NCBI GenBank assembly: GCA_024760905.1 | Contig: CM045735.1 | Coordinates: 8,366,661 to 8,430,660 of the forward strand | Length of the DNA: 64,000 nucleotides | Direction: 5' to 3' | DNA from: Plotosus lineatus | Lineage: Eukaryota; Chordata; Actinopteri; Siluriformes; Plotosidae | Shown: one piece after another, positions 10,769 to 21,269 of the stretch | Layout of the letters: each line of letters begins with the position of its first letter | Position numbering within the stretch: position 1 is the stretch's first letter | Notes under the pieces: model-generated | Databases searched by the model: none | What the model was told of the DNA's origin: nothing | The model's input: the letters and a program-made list of their open reading frames with translations, nothing else | Position numbers and translations under genes: made by a program

Positions 10769-10919
10769 GGCCTGTGGAAGGAAAACAAAGCACCCAGGGG
10801 AAACCCACAAGCTCCATGCAAGAAAGCTCACCACGAAGCCACTGTGCCTCCATCCCAGACACCACATCACTGTTCTTTAATAATTATATCACACTACATG
10901 GCTCATCTGTCTTACACTG

Positions 10920-11090
10920 ACACACGCCCTTATCCAGAATGACTTACGTTTTTTCGTTTTCATCTCATTTATACAACGATATTTAACCGTTAAGTACCTT
11001 GATAAGGGCTCAACAGTGGTAGAGTGGTGAACCTGGGGCTTGAACCCCTAACCTCATGATCAATAACCCAGAACCTCAATCTCTAAGCAG
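10920..11090 (-). repeat. Possible tRNA-derived SINE fragment
   Basis: The plus strand contains 'gcccttatccagaatgactt' and, further on, a 'gcttgaacccctaacctc' B-box complement. This order is common in teleost SINE 3' ends and heads. Family not assigned. Confidence 0.4.
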
Positions 11091-11099
11091 CCAGTCTTT

Positions 11100-11860
11100 A
11101 TATATAGGCCTTGATGGTGGAGAATCTGTCAGCTATGGGGGAAAAAAAAAAAAAAAAAAGTGTCAAAATAAGGCTGAAATTGTGGATTTGATCCTGGCAT
11201 GCAGGTCTAATATAAGATGGTGGGAAAAAAGAAAAAAAAGAAAAAAAGAAAAACAAAACAGTTCAAAAGTGCAGTCATCAGAGAACAAGGCTCTGTTCAT
11301 GACAATACACTGGGTTGGAGTTATTCACCCACTATTTCCACCATGCTCTGCATATCTGAACAGATGACATCATCTCTGGCTGAAGGGGTTTCTTTAAAAA
11401 ATAAATAAATAAATAAAAATCTCATGGATAAGCAGAACATCCATGTTAATGATCACGTGTGTATCAGATAGATATAAAAATTTATTTATACACAGACTTA
11501 ATGTGCCTGTTTAAGCTTGTTGTCAGGATCTGGTTTAGTTATTTTTTAATAGAAACGCTGCATGGAAGGAGATGAGATGAGATGAGATGAGATGAAATGA
11601 GATGAGATTACATGGATTAACACAAAAGGAATAACCTGGGTATCATTCACTTTTTTTTTTTTTTTTGGTCATTCTTGCATCTGAACCGGTATCCTGGCTT
11701 TGCATTACCTGCATGGTCACCTTTGTTTTATGGCTTTGTCTGGAGTTGGATGTGGCCACGCCCTTCACTGAGCTCCAAAGCATCCAGGCGATACAATATT
11801 ACAATAGAAAAGCATCACAACAGAAAAACAACAGAAAATGACACGAGCCCGGGGGTGGGC

Positions 11861-11893
<33 letters not shown>

Positions 11894-12067
11894 GGGGGGT
11901 GCAATCAGGGATCAATGAGATTGATCACATCAGGTTAGGAGACTCGACCATGGCTGAGAAAGGCCTCGACTAATGATGAGCATCTCTCTAACAAAGGATT
12001 CCAACAGAACCACAAAAAAAAAAAAAAAAAAAAAAAAAGAGAGAGAAGAAGTGATGCTGTGTCCTAC
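11100..12067 (-). other. Intronic side of ppp1r14b-like gene, unassigned
   Basis: Holds A-runs, a GAGAT repeat at about 11570-11610, a (TG)n at 11863-11890 and a 24-nt A-run next to the exon. No further exon was recognised here or further left. Confidence 0.5.
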
Positions 12068-12259
12068 CTCGCAGTCGTATAAAGTCATTAACTGGCTGAC
12101 GATCCACTCCTCCAGGTTCAGCCTCCTCCTCAGCTCCTTTCGGTCGTATTTCACAGTCACTCGTCCTTGCTTCTGTGGAACTTCTTCCTCTGTACCGGGA
12201 GGCGTCTGGAAATAGACCCGGGGCTGAGCGCTCGATTCCGGGCTTGTTACCGCCGCCAT
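12068..12259 (-). CDS. ppp1r14b: PPP1R14B-like protein phosphatase 1 inhibitor, first coding exon
   Basis: The exon encodes 64 residues, from ATG at 12259-12257 to Glu-64, then a splice donor (GTAGGA, 12067-12062). It ends in phase 0. The start has a good context (A at -3, G at +4). Residues 13-18 (PRVYFQ) and 31-52 (QGRVTVKYDRK...RLNLEEWI) are the family hallmark. Thr-35 in RVTVKY corresponds to the phosphorylated Thr of PHI-1/CPI-17 proteins, which turns them into strong inhibitors of myosin phosphatase. The family acts in the cytosol on PP1 catalytic subunit. LNLEEWI and LYDC fit PPP1R14B better than 14A or 14C, from general family knowledge. The remaining exons (helical domain and C-terminus) were not found between 1 and 12067. 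The exon sits alone among SINEs and homopolymer tracts. Paralogue choice is an inference. Confidence 0.9.
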
Positions 12260-12640
12260 TGTCCGGGTGATCTGGTTGACTTTTTTTCTCCCCCAAATTT
12301 TTTTTTTTTTTTTTTTAACTTGTCGCGTCGCTTTCAAACACCAATCAATCAATCAATCAATCAACGTTCTTCTCCTCTTGTGTCATGTGCACCAGCTCCA
12401 TTTGCACAGCTTTCTTACAAACCCAGAAGGACGCCTTCCTCTCGTAACCGAGCAACCGGCTCTATCTCATGTGTCTGCAGATCGCTCACAAAGCACCGGA
12501 TGCGGATCTAATCCACCGGCGGCGTGTCTGCCATGTGATTGTTAAAGTCCATCTTGTAGGACCCGGCGCGCGGCGTCGCAGCTCGAGTTCTCGGCTTGTT
12601 GGACGCGTCCAAGTCTGTGAAATATATAAAACATGTAAAA
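12260..12640 (-). promoter_or_regulatory. CpG-rich 5' flank of the ppp1r14b-like exon
   Basis: CpG density rises here compared with the surrounding AT-rich DNA, including 'cgcgcggcgtcgcagctcga' at about 12568-12587. It also holds a (TCAA)n run at about 12341-12364 and T-runs. No TATA box was convincing at a proper distance. It is likely to hold the 5' UTR and a CpG-island promoter. Confidence 0.55.
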
Positions 12641-12913
12641 GTACTCAAAATAACACTTTTCTTATTCATATCTTTCTACCGACTATATTTTCAGAGGATT
12701 GATTACAAAAATTTATTTGATATTTTCTTTTTTTTTAGCAATACTACCCACAGCTATTTAACTGAACCCCCCTCTGCTTGGTTTGCGTTGGTTTCGTCCA
12801 CCAAATCAAATCCCCCCTCCGCCACTCGCCCCCCCCTCCCCCTTCCCCTCGTCTCTTCAGTCATGGCGCGCCGCTGAATCCGTCTCGGTTTTCTTTCAAT
12901 TCAATTTGCATCG

Positions 12914-12968
12914 TTTTAGCAGGTTAAACTTCATTTAACTCACTGAAGAGAAAAATAACCTGCTAAAA
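12914..12968. repeat. Small perfect-arm inverted repeat
   Basis: 'ttttagcaggtta' at 12914-12926 pairs exactly with 'taacctgctaaaa' at 12956-12968. Inside it, 'cttca' and 'tgaag' make a second stem. It lies about 650 bp upstream of the ppp1r14b start codon. Confidence 0.8.
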
Positions 12969-13054
12969 TACTCTTCGTTTTTTATAAGTTTGAGATGGAA
13001 ATTATTGTTTTTGAATTATTTGTGATGTTAGAATAATATTAATTTTCTAAGCCT

Positions 13055-13260
13055 TTTATTCCTCATTACAGTGGCGGGGAGGCAGACGCCCATCTAGGCC
13101 GACTGTGGGCGAGGGCGGGGCACACCCTGGACAGTCCACCAGACCGTTGCAGGGCTGATATTCACACACGGGGGCGCATTCACACATTTGGAACGACCAA
13201 TTGGGGCGACTGTACATGTTTTTGGACTGTATTTTAGGAAACCAGAATAAGCTTGCGATA
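13055..13260 (-). repeat. SINE-3 partial copy
   Basis: Reverse tail ('gcccatctaggccgactgt') followed by the central block ('tgtacatgtttttggactgt'). The head is missing. Confidence 0.65.
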
Positions 13261-13317
13261 AGAAGGTGAATAATATAATATATGATATTCTAATATTACA
13301 GCACAATCCAATCGATA

Positions 13318-13672
13318 CAGGGGAAGAGGTCGCCTGGATTGCTGATCCCAAGGTCAGGGATTCAAGCTGCATGATCACCTGGTCTTCGCTGCTGCCCTAC
13401 ACCCTCCCACCCCACCCCAGCCCAGCCCAGCCCAGCCCAGCCCACCCCAGCCCAGGGCACCTGACTCAGTTATCAAAAGCCAACATTGTCTCACTCTCTG
13501 CTGAGAAGCTGTGAAAGAATTATTGCTTAGTGGGTTGCATTGCCGTCATTGTGTTTCTGCCCTGTGATGGCCTGGAGAGCTGCCCAGGGTGTACTCTGCC
13601 CAAAGTTGGCTGAGATAGACACCAGCTTCCCCTCAACCCCAATTAGTATTCATAAAATAACTGAACGAATGA
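13318..13672 (+). repeat. SINE-1A, diverged
   Basis: Head, body and A tail are in the usual order but with many changes. The C-run between head and body has become a CCCAG repeat at about 13410-13455. Confidence 0.7.
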
Positions 13673-13712
13673 TTGAACAATAATCTTCTAAATTCATACT
13701 GAAATTTTGCTC

Positions 13713-14042
13713 AATGGCCTAGTGGTATTGGGCACTGAATCACTGATCCTGAGGTTGGGGGGTTCGAGTCCCACTCTCCACAATGTTGTCACTGTTCCCC
13801 CCCCCAGTCCAGCTATCTGGGTTATCAAAGGCCGGCCATGTCTCTCACTGTCTATGGTGAGAGGTTCATGTACAAGAACCATTGCTGACTTTCATAAAGA
13901 GTAGCTGTAAAGCCGTCAGCGTGTTTCTATCCTGCGAGCCGTCCAGGGTGTAATCTGCCCTCGCCCAGAGTTGGCTGGGATGGGTGCCAGCCTCCCCGTG
14001 ACCATAATTACAATCTATCCTACAGAAAATGAACTGAACTGA
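13713..14042 (+). repeat. SINE-1A
   Basis: Head ('ggcctagtggtattggg'), B box ('ggttcgagtcc'), C-run, body and A tail are all present. The tail is slightly decayed ('ccataattacaatctatcc'). Confidence 0.85.
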
Positions 14043-14045
14043 GCT

Positions 14046-14350
14046 TTGTTCAATAATGAAGGTCCTGGGTTTGAGTCCAAAGCTCGGCAATGAGGTTTCT
14101 GTGTGGAACTTGCATGTTCTCCGCGTGTTTGTGTGAGTTTCCTCCAGGTACTCTTGTTTCCTCCTACAATCCAAAGACATGCACATTAGGCTGATTGACT
14201 GCTTCAGATTGCCTCTAGGTGCGAGTGTGAATAGTTGTGCGCGCGCGCGTGTGTGTGTGTGTGTGTGTTGTTCTGCAATGGCACCCATTCACAGTGTACC
14301 CCACCTTTCCCCAGAGTCGGCTGAGATAGGCTCCGGCCTCCCTGCAACCC
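14046..14350 (+). repeat. SINE-3
   Basis: B box ('gggtttgagtccaaag'), then the 'tgcatgttctccgcgtgt' block and tail. A (GC)(GT)n microsatellite at 14238-14267 interrupts the body. Confidence 0.7.
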
Positions 14351-14576
14351 TGGTAAGATTAAGCTGTTCTTTTAGTGATAACAATTCAAACGTGACATTT
14401 ATTCAAAAGAGGGAAAAGATTGGAAACGTTAAAATTTCATATAATGCAGGTCATATAGAAACCATCTTTTACCGTTGTATTTGGTCAGAACAAAATAAAA
14501 TTCAATTATTATAAATGTGAAATAAAAGCAAATAAATGTGATTTAAGGCATTTCTACAAAAGAAAGATTTGTTTAT

Positions 14577-14775
14577 ATGATGGTGGGCTGAAAAGTTCAT
14601 AGGCAGACTATGCCAGAGCAAAGAAACCTGAGCGCTTCTATACCGAGGGGATCCAAGCACTGCGGCGCTGATGGAAGAACAGTCTGGACTGCAGGGGAGA
14701 TTTGCCATATTTGGTCAATTCACTGACTGCATCGTGGCCAGACTATCATCTTTTCAGGCCACCCTTGTATGATTT
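14577..14775 (+). mobile_element. Mariner-like MITE or 3' end
   Basis: Ends 'ggtgggctgaaaagttcat' and, in reverse, 'gggtggcctgaaaagatgat' form short inverted repeats. Inside, the plus strand reads FYTEGIQALRR, close to the C-terminus of mariner transposases. The remainder is missing. Confidence 0.6.
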
Positions 14776-15594
14776 ATAAAAGAAACTTGTATAGTACTGT
14801 ATTGTGTGTCAACAGAAACTATTCTGAAAATATGTTCAAAGTCTAGACGAGAAGACTATTATTCCCCCCTCCGCCCCCAAAAAAATCTAAAACAAAATGA
14901 TACTCAAGTCAAAAGTGTCTGCTTTTTGATTTGCTGCGTATCTAAGAATCGCTGTAATACATCCACTGTCTTCTTCTGTATATGTTTTTAAATACGGTTC
15001 CTTGAATACGTTGTCACCATTTAATAATTTTGCTCTCAGTAGCGGCTGGTGATAAACATTACTGGGGACGTGCAGTTCAGATTGAAATGTCAAGAGATAA
15101 TGCACAGTAAGACAGTCATTATGTAAGAGATAATGTACAAAGACACAGTGATTACATAAGCGATAATGTACTGTTAGCCAGTTATTATCTCAAAATTAAC
15201 TCTAAAAGTGGATTATGATTCAGTTGAGCCATGGATTGACATGAAGTAAACCCCAGCAGAGTGATTTGGACCTGAATGCACAGGGGAAGGGTCTTGGATC
15301 ACCCTGAAATGGTTTAATGATCATCTCACTGTACATTATCCATCTTATTATACAGCTGTTAACACAACATTGATTTAAAAATACTCTATTTTTCTCTGTT
15401 TAAGATGCACTCCATCAGATAATATACAGTATAGTACTTCAAGAAGTAAAGAAAAATGTACCCTTGTTTATTATGATTGCCCAATCAGAATCTATATGTG
15501 TTATAAATAGGATGAATTTCTATAGGGACTCCTATTATTTTATGATTATGATTCAGATTACGTACCATAAAATGTCCCACATTAAGTCAAATCA
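14776..15594. other. Unassigned AT-rich stretch
   Basis: A repeated 'agagataatg' motif occurs at 15094, 15127 and (as 'agcgataatg') 15159. No gene or mobile element was recognised. Confidence 0.4.
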
Positions 15595-15985
15595 CCCTAA
15601 ACCGTTATTATAGGCACATTCATTCTCAGCTCCCCTGTTTACTGAACTGCTTAAGCCTTTCAGAGTCACAGGAAGGCTGGAACCTACCTCAGCCAACACG
15701 GCACAAAAGTGGGGTACACCCGGACCATCACAGGGTAGACGCACACAACCGTTCAGACTCACACTCGTACCTAAGGGCAATTTGAAATACTCAAGTAGCC
15801 TAATGCACATGTTTTTGGACTGTAGAAAGAAACCAGAGTACAGTACTTGGAGGAAATCAATGAAGGCATGGAGAGAACATCCAAACTCCATGTAGAAACA
15901 CCTGAGCCTGGGTCCTGAACCCAGGACCTTCTTAATGTGAAGCAGACCACTGCTACCCACTATACCAGTGTGCCGCCCCACATGC
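15595..15985 (-). repeat. SINE-3
   Basis: Reverse copy: tail complement ('aaggctggaacctacctc'), central block and tRNA head complement ending 'ctataccagtgtgccgccc'. Confidence 0.7.
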
Positions 15986-16200
15986 ATCTTGCAGGTGATA
16001 GGTAATATAGTGGTGTTTTTAAAGTTAAAATGACAAATATAACATTAAAAATCTAATTTTAGTTTTTTTTTCTTGTGTGTCCATATAGTAGATAATAAAA
16101 CTTGAAATTAGATTAAAATCACACTTTTCCTGAGAGCAGTTTATTTACATTTATCTATAGTATGCACCAAGGTATATTTTAAACAGACACCGTTAGCTAC

Positions 16201-16544
16201 GGGGCAGTGGTGGTCTAGTGGTATAGGGCGCTGGATCGCTGATCCAAAGGTTGGGGGTTCGAGTCCCACTCTCCACAAGGTTGTCACTGCCCCACCCCCA
16301 GTGCAGCTAACTGGGTTATCAAAGGCGGGCCATGTCTCTCACTGTCTATGGTGAGAGGCGTGTAAAAGAACCATTGCTGACTTTCGACAAGAGTAGCCTG
16401 CAAAGCCGTCAGTGTGTTTGCGCCCTGCGATGGCCTGGCGAGCTGTCCAGGGTGTACTCTGCCCTTGCCCTGAGTTGGCTGGGATGGGCACCAGCCTCCC
16501 CGTGACCCTAATTAGGATGAAGCGGTTACAGAAACCGAACTGAG
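16201..16544 (+). mobile_element. SINE-1A reference copy, 11-bp target duplication
   Basis: The repeat 'ccgttagctac' flanks it exactly (16190-16200 and 16545-16555). From left to right: tRNA-like head with A box ('ggtctagtggtatagg') and B box ('ggttcgagtcc'), short C-run, body with 'tcactgtctatggtgagag', and A tail ending 'aagcggttacagaaac'. A good type copy for the family. Confidence 0.92.
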
Positions 16545-16631
16545 CCGTTAGCTACACAGTGCACAGTCGACGTAGACCTGCCGCTAAACGAGTCTTGGGG
16601 TCTATAAAACTTTTTTTTTTGTACGTAGGTA

Positions 16632-16880
16632 GGTCGTCTGTTGGACTTTTTACACCCGAGCCCAGTGGCCCATCATTTCCGGTTTCCGTAGCATGAAGCT
16701 ACCAGGAGATCAACTCCTCCTGGATGGGACGCTAAGTCCATCGCAGGTTACTTTCCCAGTATATTTTTACTGGTACCCATTTATACTGCTGGGTGAACAG
16801 AGGCACACTTGTGGGTAAGACCTTGCCCAGGGGTTTTAGCACAATTCGGGTCTAACTGGGATTTGAACACACAACCAGCT
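16632..16880 (-). repeat. SINE-2 copy
   Basis: Reverse complement of the copy at 36887-37154, starting at 'tggactttttacacccgag' and ending in a degraded tRNA-like head ('gggatttgaacacacaacc'). Confidence 0.8.
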
Positions 16881-17167
16881 TGCTTATTATTACTATTATT
16901 ATTATTATTATTTTTTTTTTTTACCTCCATGTAGTATATACTACACTCATAAAGATAGTTAAAACACATCGTTACCCTGCAGCTACTCACATGCTTATGT
17001 ATACAATTCATGCATGTCAGGATTTTAAAAATTTACTTTTTGCTTGTGTTCCCATGTAGTATACACTAAAACAATAATTCTAATCAGTGACATCTACTTC
17101 CCCTTTGGGAAATAATAGTTAATTATTACGAGGTAGCAAACCAATCAGATTAGGCTGTTTTTGTGGA

Positions 17168-17505
17168 GTTCAGCTCAGTTCATTTTCTGTAACTGTTTAA
17201 TCCTAATTATGGTCATGGGGAGGCTGGCACCCATGCGAGGGCAGAGAACATCCCAGACAGCTCGCCAGGCCATCGCAGGGTGAAAACACGCTGACAGCTT
17301 TGCAGCCTACTCTTGTCGAAAGTCAGCAATGGTTCTTTTACGCGGACCTCACGCCATAGACAGGGAGAGATATGGCCGGCCTTTGATAACCCAGTTAGTT
17401 GCACTGGGGGGGGACCAGTGACAACCCTATGGAGAATGGGACTCGAAGCCCCAACCTTAGGATCAGCAATCCAGCGCCCTTTACTACTAGGCCACCACTG
17501 CCCTG
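17168..17505 (-). repeat. SINE-1A
   Basis: Complete order in reverse, from 'cagttcattttctgtaac' to 'taggccaccactgccc'. About 20 bp are missing from the A tail near 17232. Confidence 0.85.
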
Positions 17506-17574
17506 TTTCTGTGTAATACTTGTATATACAGTAAATATTGTTAAAATTGCATATATATATATATATATATAAAG

Positions 17575-18223
17575 CAGGGGTGGGCAAACTATGGCCCGCG
17601 GGCTGAAGATCGCTTGGTACAGAATTCATGTTTGATGTGAATGATTGACTGATCGCATTCATTTGACTTTGACTTGTAATGACAGCATTTCAACACCAGT
17701 GGCACATTAGGCGCAGTCAGTTGATTTTTGCAGAGCTCGAGCCACTTCCTGTTATCACTCTTCTACTGCACAGAGCTGTCAGCAGCAATGTCAGAGAAAA
17801 GAAAAGTGGACAGTGAGTGCCAGGTGGTTCATAAGGAATGGACACCTAAATACTTTTTTACTTCAGTCCGGTCAAAGGCTGTATGTCTTATTTGCCAAGA
17901 AACCATTAAGTTTTTAAAAGAATATAACATCAGCCACCACTTTCCTACCAGGCGTGCTAATTACGCTAAGAACGTCCAGCTACCGCTGATAGGTTGATCG
18001 CGAGCTTGCAGACTCAGCAAAACACCTTCATCCGAGAAACTTCCATCCCAGAATCAAGCATGAGGATACGTATACTGTATTTGACGTGATAAGCGCTCAA
18101 GGCACTTTAAAAATTGTAGTGTGTGGGCGCTTATTAAAATGTTACCAGTGGAGTGGAACGATGAGTGCTTGTTACCATTGAGGTGGAAAACATGAATAAT
18201 GACTGAACAATAAAAGAGTTTTA
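17575..18223 (+). mobile_element. Second hAT copy, 3'-truncated
   Basis: Begins with an intact hAT end ('caggggtgggcaaactatgg'). It follows the 647-3381 element closely, including the junction to the 'gataagcgctc' insert at about 18085. It is cut off at 18223 by a SINE-1 A tail, so no right terminus is present. Confidence 0.8.
17788..17997 (+). pseudogene. hAT transposase N-terminus (BED finger), short open frame
   Basis: ATG at 17788 opens 69 codons: MSEKRKVD..., WTPKYFF, then VCLICQETIKFLKEYN and a TGA at 17995. The Cys pair of the BED finger and one His remain, but the last zinc ligand is gone (RRAN where His is usual). The rest of the transposase is missing, so it cannot transpose. A free BED-like peptide is possible in principle, but there is no evidence of expression. 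Confidence 0.7.
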
Positions 18224-18361
18224 AACGTGTTTCCGCCCTGCGATGGCCTGGCGAGCTGTCCAGGGTGTACTCTGCCCTCGCCCAAAGTTGGCTGGGATGG
18301 GTGCCAGCCTCACCGTGACCCTAATTAGGATGAAGCGGTTACAGAAAATGAACTGAACTGA
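18224..18361 (+). repeat. SINE-1 A tail only
   Basis: Starts abruptly at 'acgtgtttccgccctgcg' and ends 'aatgaactgaactga'. Joined directly to the truncated hAT. Confidence 0.8.
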
Positions 18362-19311
18362 ATGCTAATGTGGGAGGGGTTTCTCTCACAATGTTTGAAT
18401 CCTGTCATGCTTTCAGATGCAAGAGCATCTGGGATATATATAAAAAAAGAGGAGTTTGAAATTAATACTTTTGTAAATGGTGATATCAAGTGGACGGGGC
18501 TTTATCCTTATTGAAAGTCCTGTATCCTGTATGCTTGTCAAAGTGTAAAGAGTGACTGCTGCATCGGGAGAACAGAATATTGCTTTTCAAATTTAATTTT
18601 TCGCAGTTCTTGATGGGGAGAGGAAGCAATATTGCATAAAGCAGCACATTCAGCCACGAGAGAGTAAGTCCATCCACAACTAATATTGTAGCACTGTGCA
18701 CGAGACATGAAGGGAAGACAATGTCGAGCTGCACGTGAGACAAAGATCTCTTGTTTTATTTCCAGATTTGGATGACCATCTGAGACCAAAGTACACAGAG
18801 GGTCTGTTCCCCATGGAGAGCAGCTCTGCTCATACAGTCATTGGGACTAAAACATTCATTTTTATTCAGTTTGAACACTTTTATGTGAACATTGCACTGG
18901 AGGAAATGTGTTTCTTTTCTGTAGGCTACTGCAGTTAAACTGACAATCCTGACAACCCCTGAGATGTTCCTTCCAGGGATAGAGACTCTGTCAAAGTCAT
19001 GAGGGAATTTATGTGGCACAGCTGAGACAGGCTTGCCAGATACCAATTATTTTTTTCTCTGAAGTGTCAGTCTCGAAACAACAACCGGCATTTACACTGA
19101 GAGACAGCTTCGAGGTACGACTACTCCGGAGCTGCTACACGCAACTCGTGCAGATAAATCCCACATACCATGCATTTAAAATTGAGGATCGTTAAAAGAG
19201 GGTGGAAAGAGACATTGCAAAAGTGGATAGAGTATAACAAATGAAAATATAAAATTTAATTAAAAAAAAAATTTCCCCCCACAGTGTTAAAAGATATAAC
19301 AATTCCAAATA
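18362..19311. other. Unassigned stretch
   Basis: No gene or repeat recognised. It has a less repetitive look than its neighbours and could be single-copy DNA. Confidence 0.4.
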
Positions 19312-19671
19312 CAGTGATCCCTCGCTACTTCGCACTTCAATTCGTGCGGCTTCAGTGCATCGCAGTTATTTAAAAAAAAAAAAATTCATTGAATGAAAAA
19401 ATAAGGAAATTAAGAAAGAATAGGGGGAAACAAAAATGCTGAAAAACAAGGCCAATTATACAAAAAAAAAAAACCCCAAACAAAAAACAACCCAAAACCT
19501 CCCAACAAAACTACTTACATTTTAATATGAGGGTCGCATCTGTGTGTATGCGCGCGTCTATATGTGTGTGTATTTATATTTTATTTACATCTTATGCATT
19601 ATTTTTGAATGTTTAATTGTTATTATAAGCATTTATAGCATTGCATATGTATTTAATGATATTGTATACAC

Positions 19672-19717
<46 letters not shown>

Positions 19718-19827
19718 CGTATAACGTCAGTCAGGGGGGGGTAAATCCTACTTTGTGGAATTCAGCGGTTGCGACGGGGAGACGGGGGTCTCAGTCCTAA
19801 TTAACTATGGAAAGTGAGGGATCCCTG
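19312..19827. mobile_element. Tigger-type MITE, copy 1 of a tandem pair
   Basis: Ends 'cagtgatccctcgctactt' and 'gtgagggatccctg' are inverted repeats. TA precedes the left end. The interior has 'cccaaaacctcccaacaaaa' and a (TA)n at 19676-19711, then GTCAGTCAGG before the right end. No coding capacity. Confidence 0.85.
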
Positions 19828-19829
19828 TT

Positions 19830-20298
19830 CAGTGATCCTTCGCGACTTCATGCTTCAGTTTTTGTGGACTCAGTTCATCGTAGGTTTTTCAAAAATATTC
19901 ATTAAAAAATAAAAAAGAAGGAAATTAAAGAAAAAAAGGGAAAAGGTTAAGGAAAATGAATCAAAACAAGGCCAATTATGCAAAAAAAATCCCAAACAAA
20001 CAAAAAACAACCCAAAACCCCCCAACAAAACTACTTACATTTTTACGTGAGGTGCGCATCTGAATGTGTGTGCTGTCTGTATGTGTGTGTATTTATATTT
20101 TATTTACATCTTATGAATTATTTTTGAATGTTTAATTGTTATTATAAGCATTTATAGCGTTGAATATGTATTTATTGATATTATATACACATATACATCT
20201 ACGTATACGTCAGTCGAGGGGGTTGATCCTACTTCACAGAAATTCGACATCCATGGAGGCCTTGGTTTCCATTAACCGCGGAAAGTGAGGGATCACTG
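19830..20298. mobile_element. Tigger-type MITE, copy 2 of a tandem pair
   Basis: Same family and orientation as 19312-19827. Only TT separates the two, a decayed TA site. The right end 'gtgagggatcactg' is followed by TA (20299-20300). Confidence 0.85.
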
Positions 20299-20361
20299 TA
20301 ACTCCTTAAACACGCCAGTGCTTTGCCTAATATACAGTATAATACAACTAATATTAATTTT

Positions 20362-20640
20362 ACCCTGTGATGGCCTGGCAAGCTGTCGGAGGTGTACTCT
20401 GCCCCAGGCCAGAGTCGGATCAGATGGGTGCCAGAATCTCTGTGAGCCTAGTTAGTATGAAATGGTTCAGTAAATGAATAAAGGTGAATGAGGATAACAC
20501 CGATGTTCATTCATCCATTTTCTGAACCGCTTAATCCTAATTAGGGTCGCTGGGAGGCTGGCACCCAGCTCAGCTGATTATGGGCAAGGGCAGAGTCCAC
20601 CCTGAACAGCTTGCTAGGCCATCGTAGAGCCCAGAATCCA
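20362..20640. repeat. Two SINE tails facing each other
   Basis: A plus-strand A-type tail (about 20362-20480) is followed by a minus-strand tail (about 20505-20640). Neither has a head. Confidence 0.65.
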
Positions 20641-21127
20641 CCCCTGCAGGCTACCCATTACTGGGTTCAAATACTTGACTGGATTATATGAAAGAGGTAA
20701 ATGTAAGGCACTCCAGAGACGAGAGGGTGTTTTCCAAATGCTGGAATTGCAAATAAACATTTTCTTGCCATAACTCATACTGGCCATATGATGGCACTCA
20801 ATCCCAGACTGTAAATAAGCCAGCCCTGTTTCTTGTCTTCAAAAGGTAAAGAAAAAAGAAAGACATTCAGCTTTACTTTAAAACTCAAGCAGTTTTGTGT
20901 TCATTATAGATGTGTATGAGATGAGAATAAATACACAAGGTTGTGAGAAAATGTAAAGTGGGAATGAATAAACAACCTTTGATGAACACAGATGATAAGC
21001 ATAAAGCTGAACACAGGTCTATGTGATAAATAAATAAATAATAATAATAAAAAAAAATCATAAATCGGTTATATAGAAAGAAAAGAGGTGAAAATTAATG
21101 AATCATGTAGGAAATTATGATATATTA

Positions 21128-21258
21128 TGAAAAATCAGCCCTGCGATGGCCTGGTGAGCTGTCCAGGGTGTACTCTGCCCTCGCCCAAAGTTGGCTGAGA
21201 TGGGCACCAGCCTCCCTGCGACCCTAAATAGGATTAAGCTGCTCAAAAAATGAATGAA
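21128..21258 (+). repeat. SINE-1/SINE-3 tail fragment
   Basis: Starts 'cagccctgcgatggcctgg' and ends 'aaatgaatgaagatgaa'. Headless. Confidence 0.7.
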
Positions 21259-21269
21259 GATGAAAAAAT

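Noticed and set aside
16201..16275. tRNA gene in SINE-1 head
   Set aside because: Internal promoter boxes are present, but the sequence continues as SINE with a target duplication; many copies exist.
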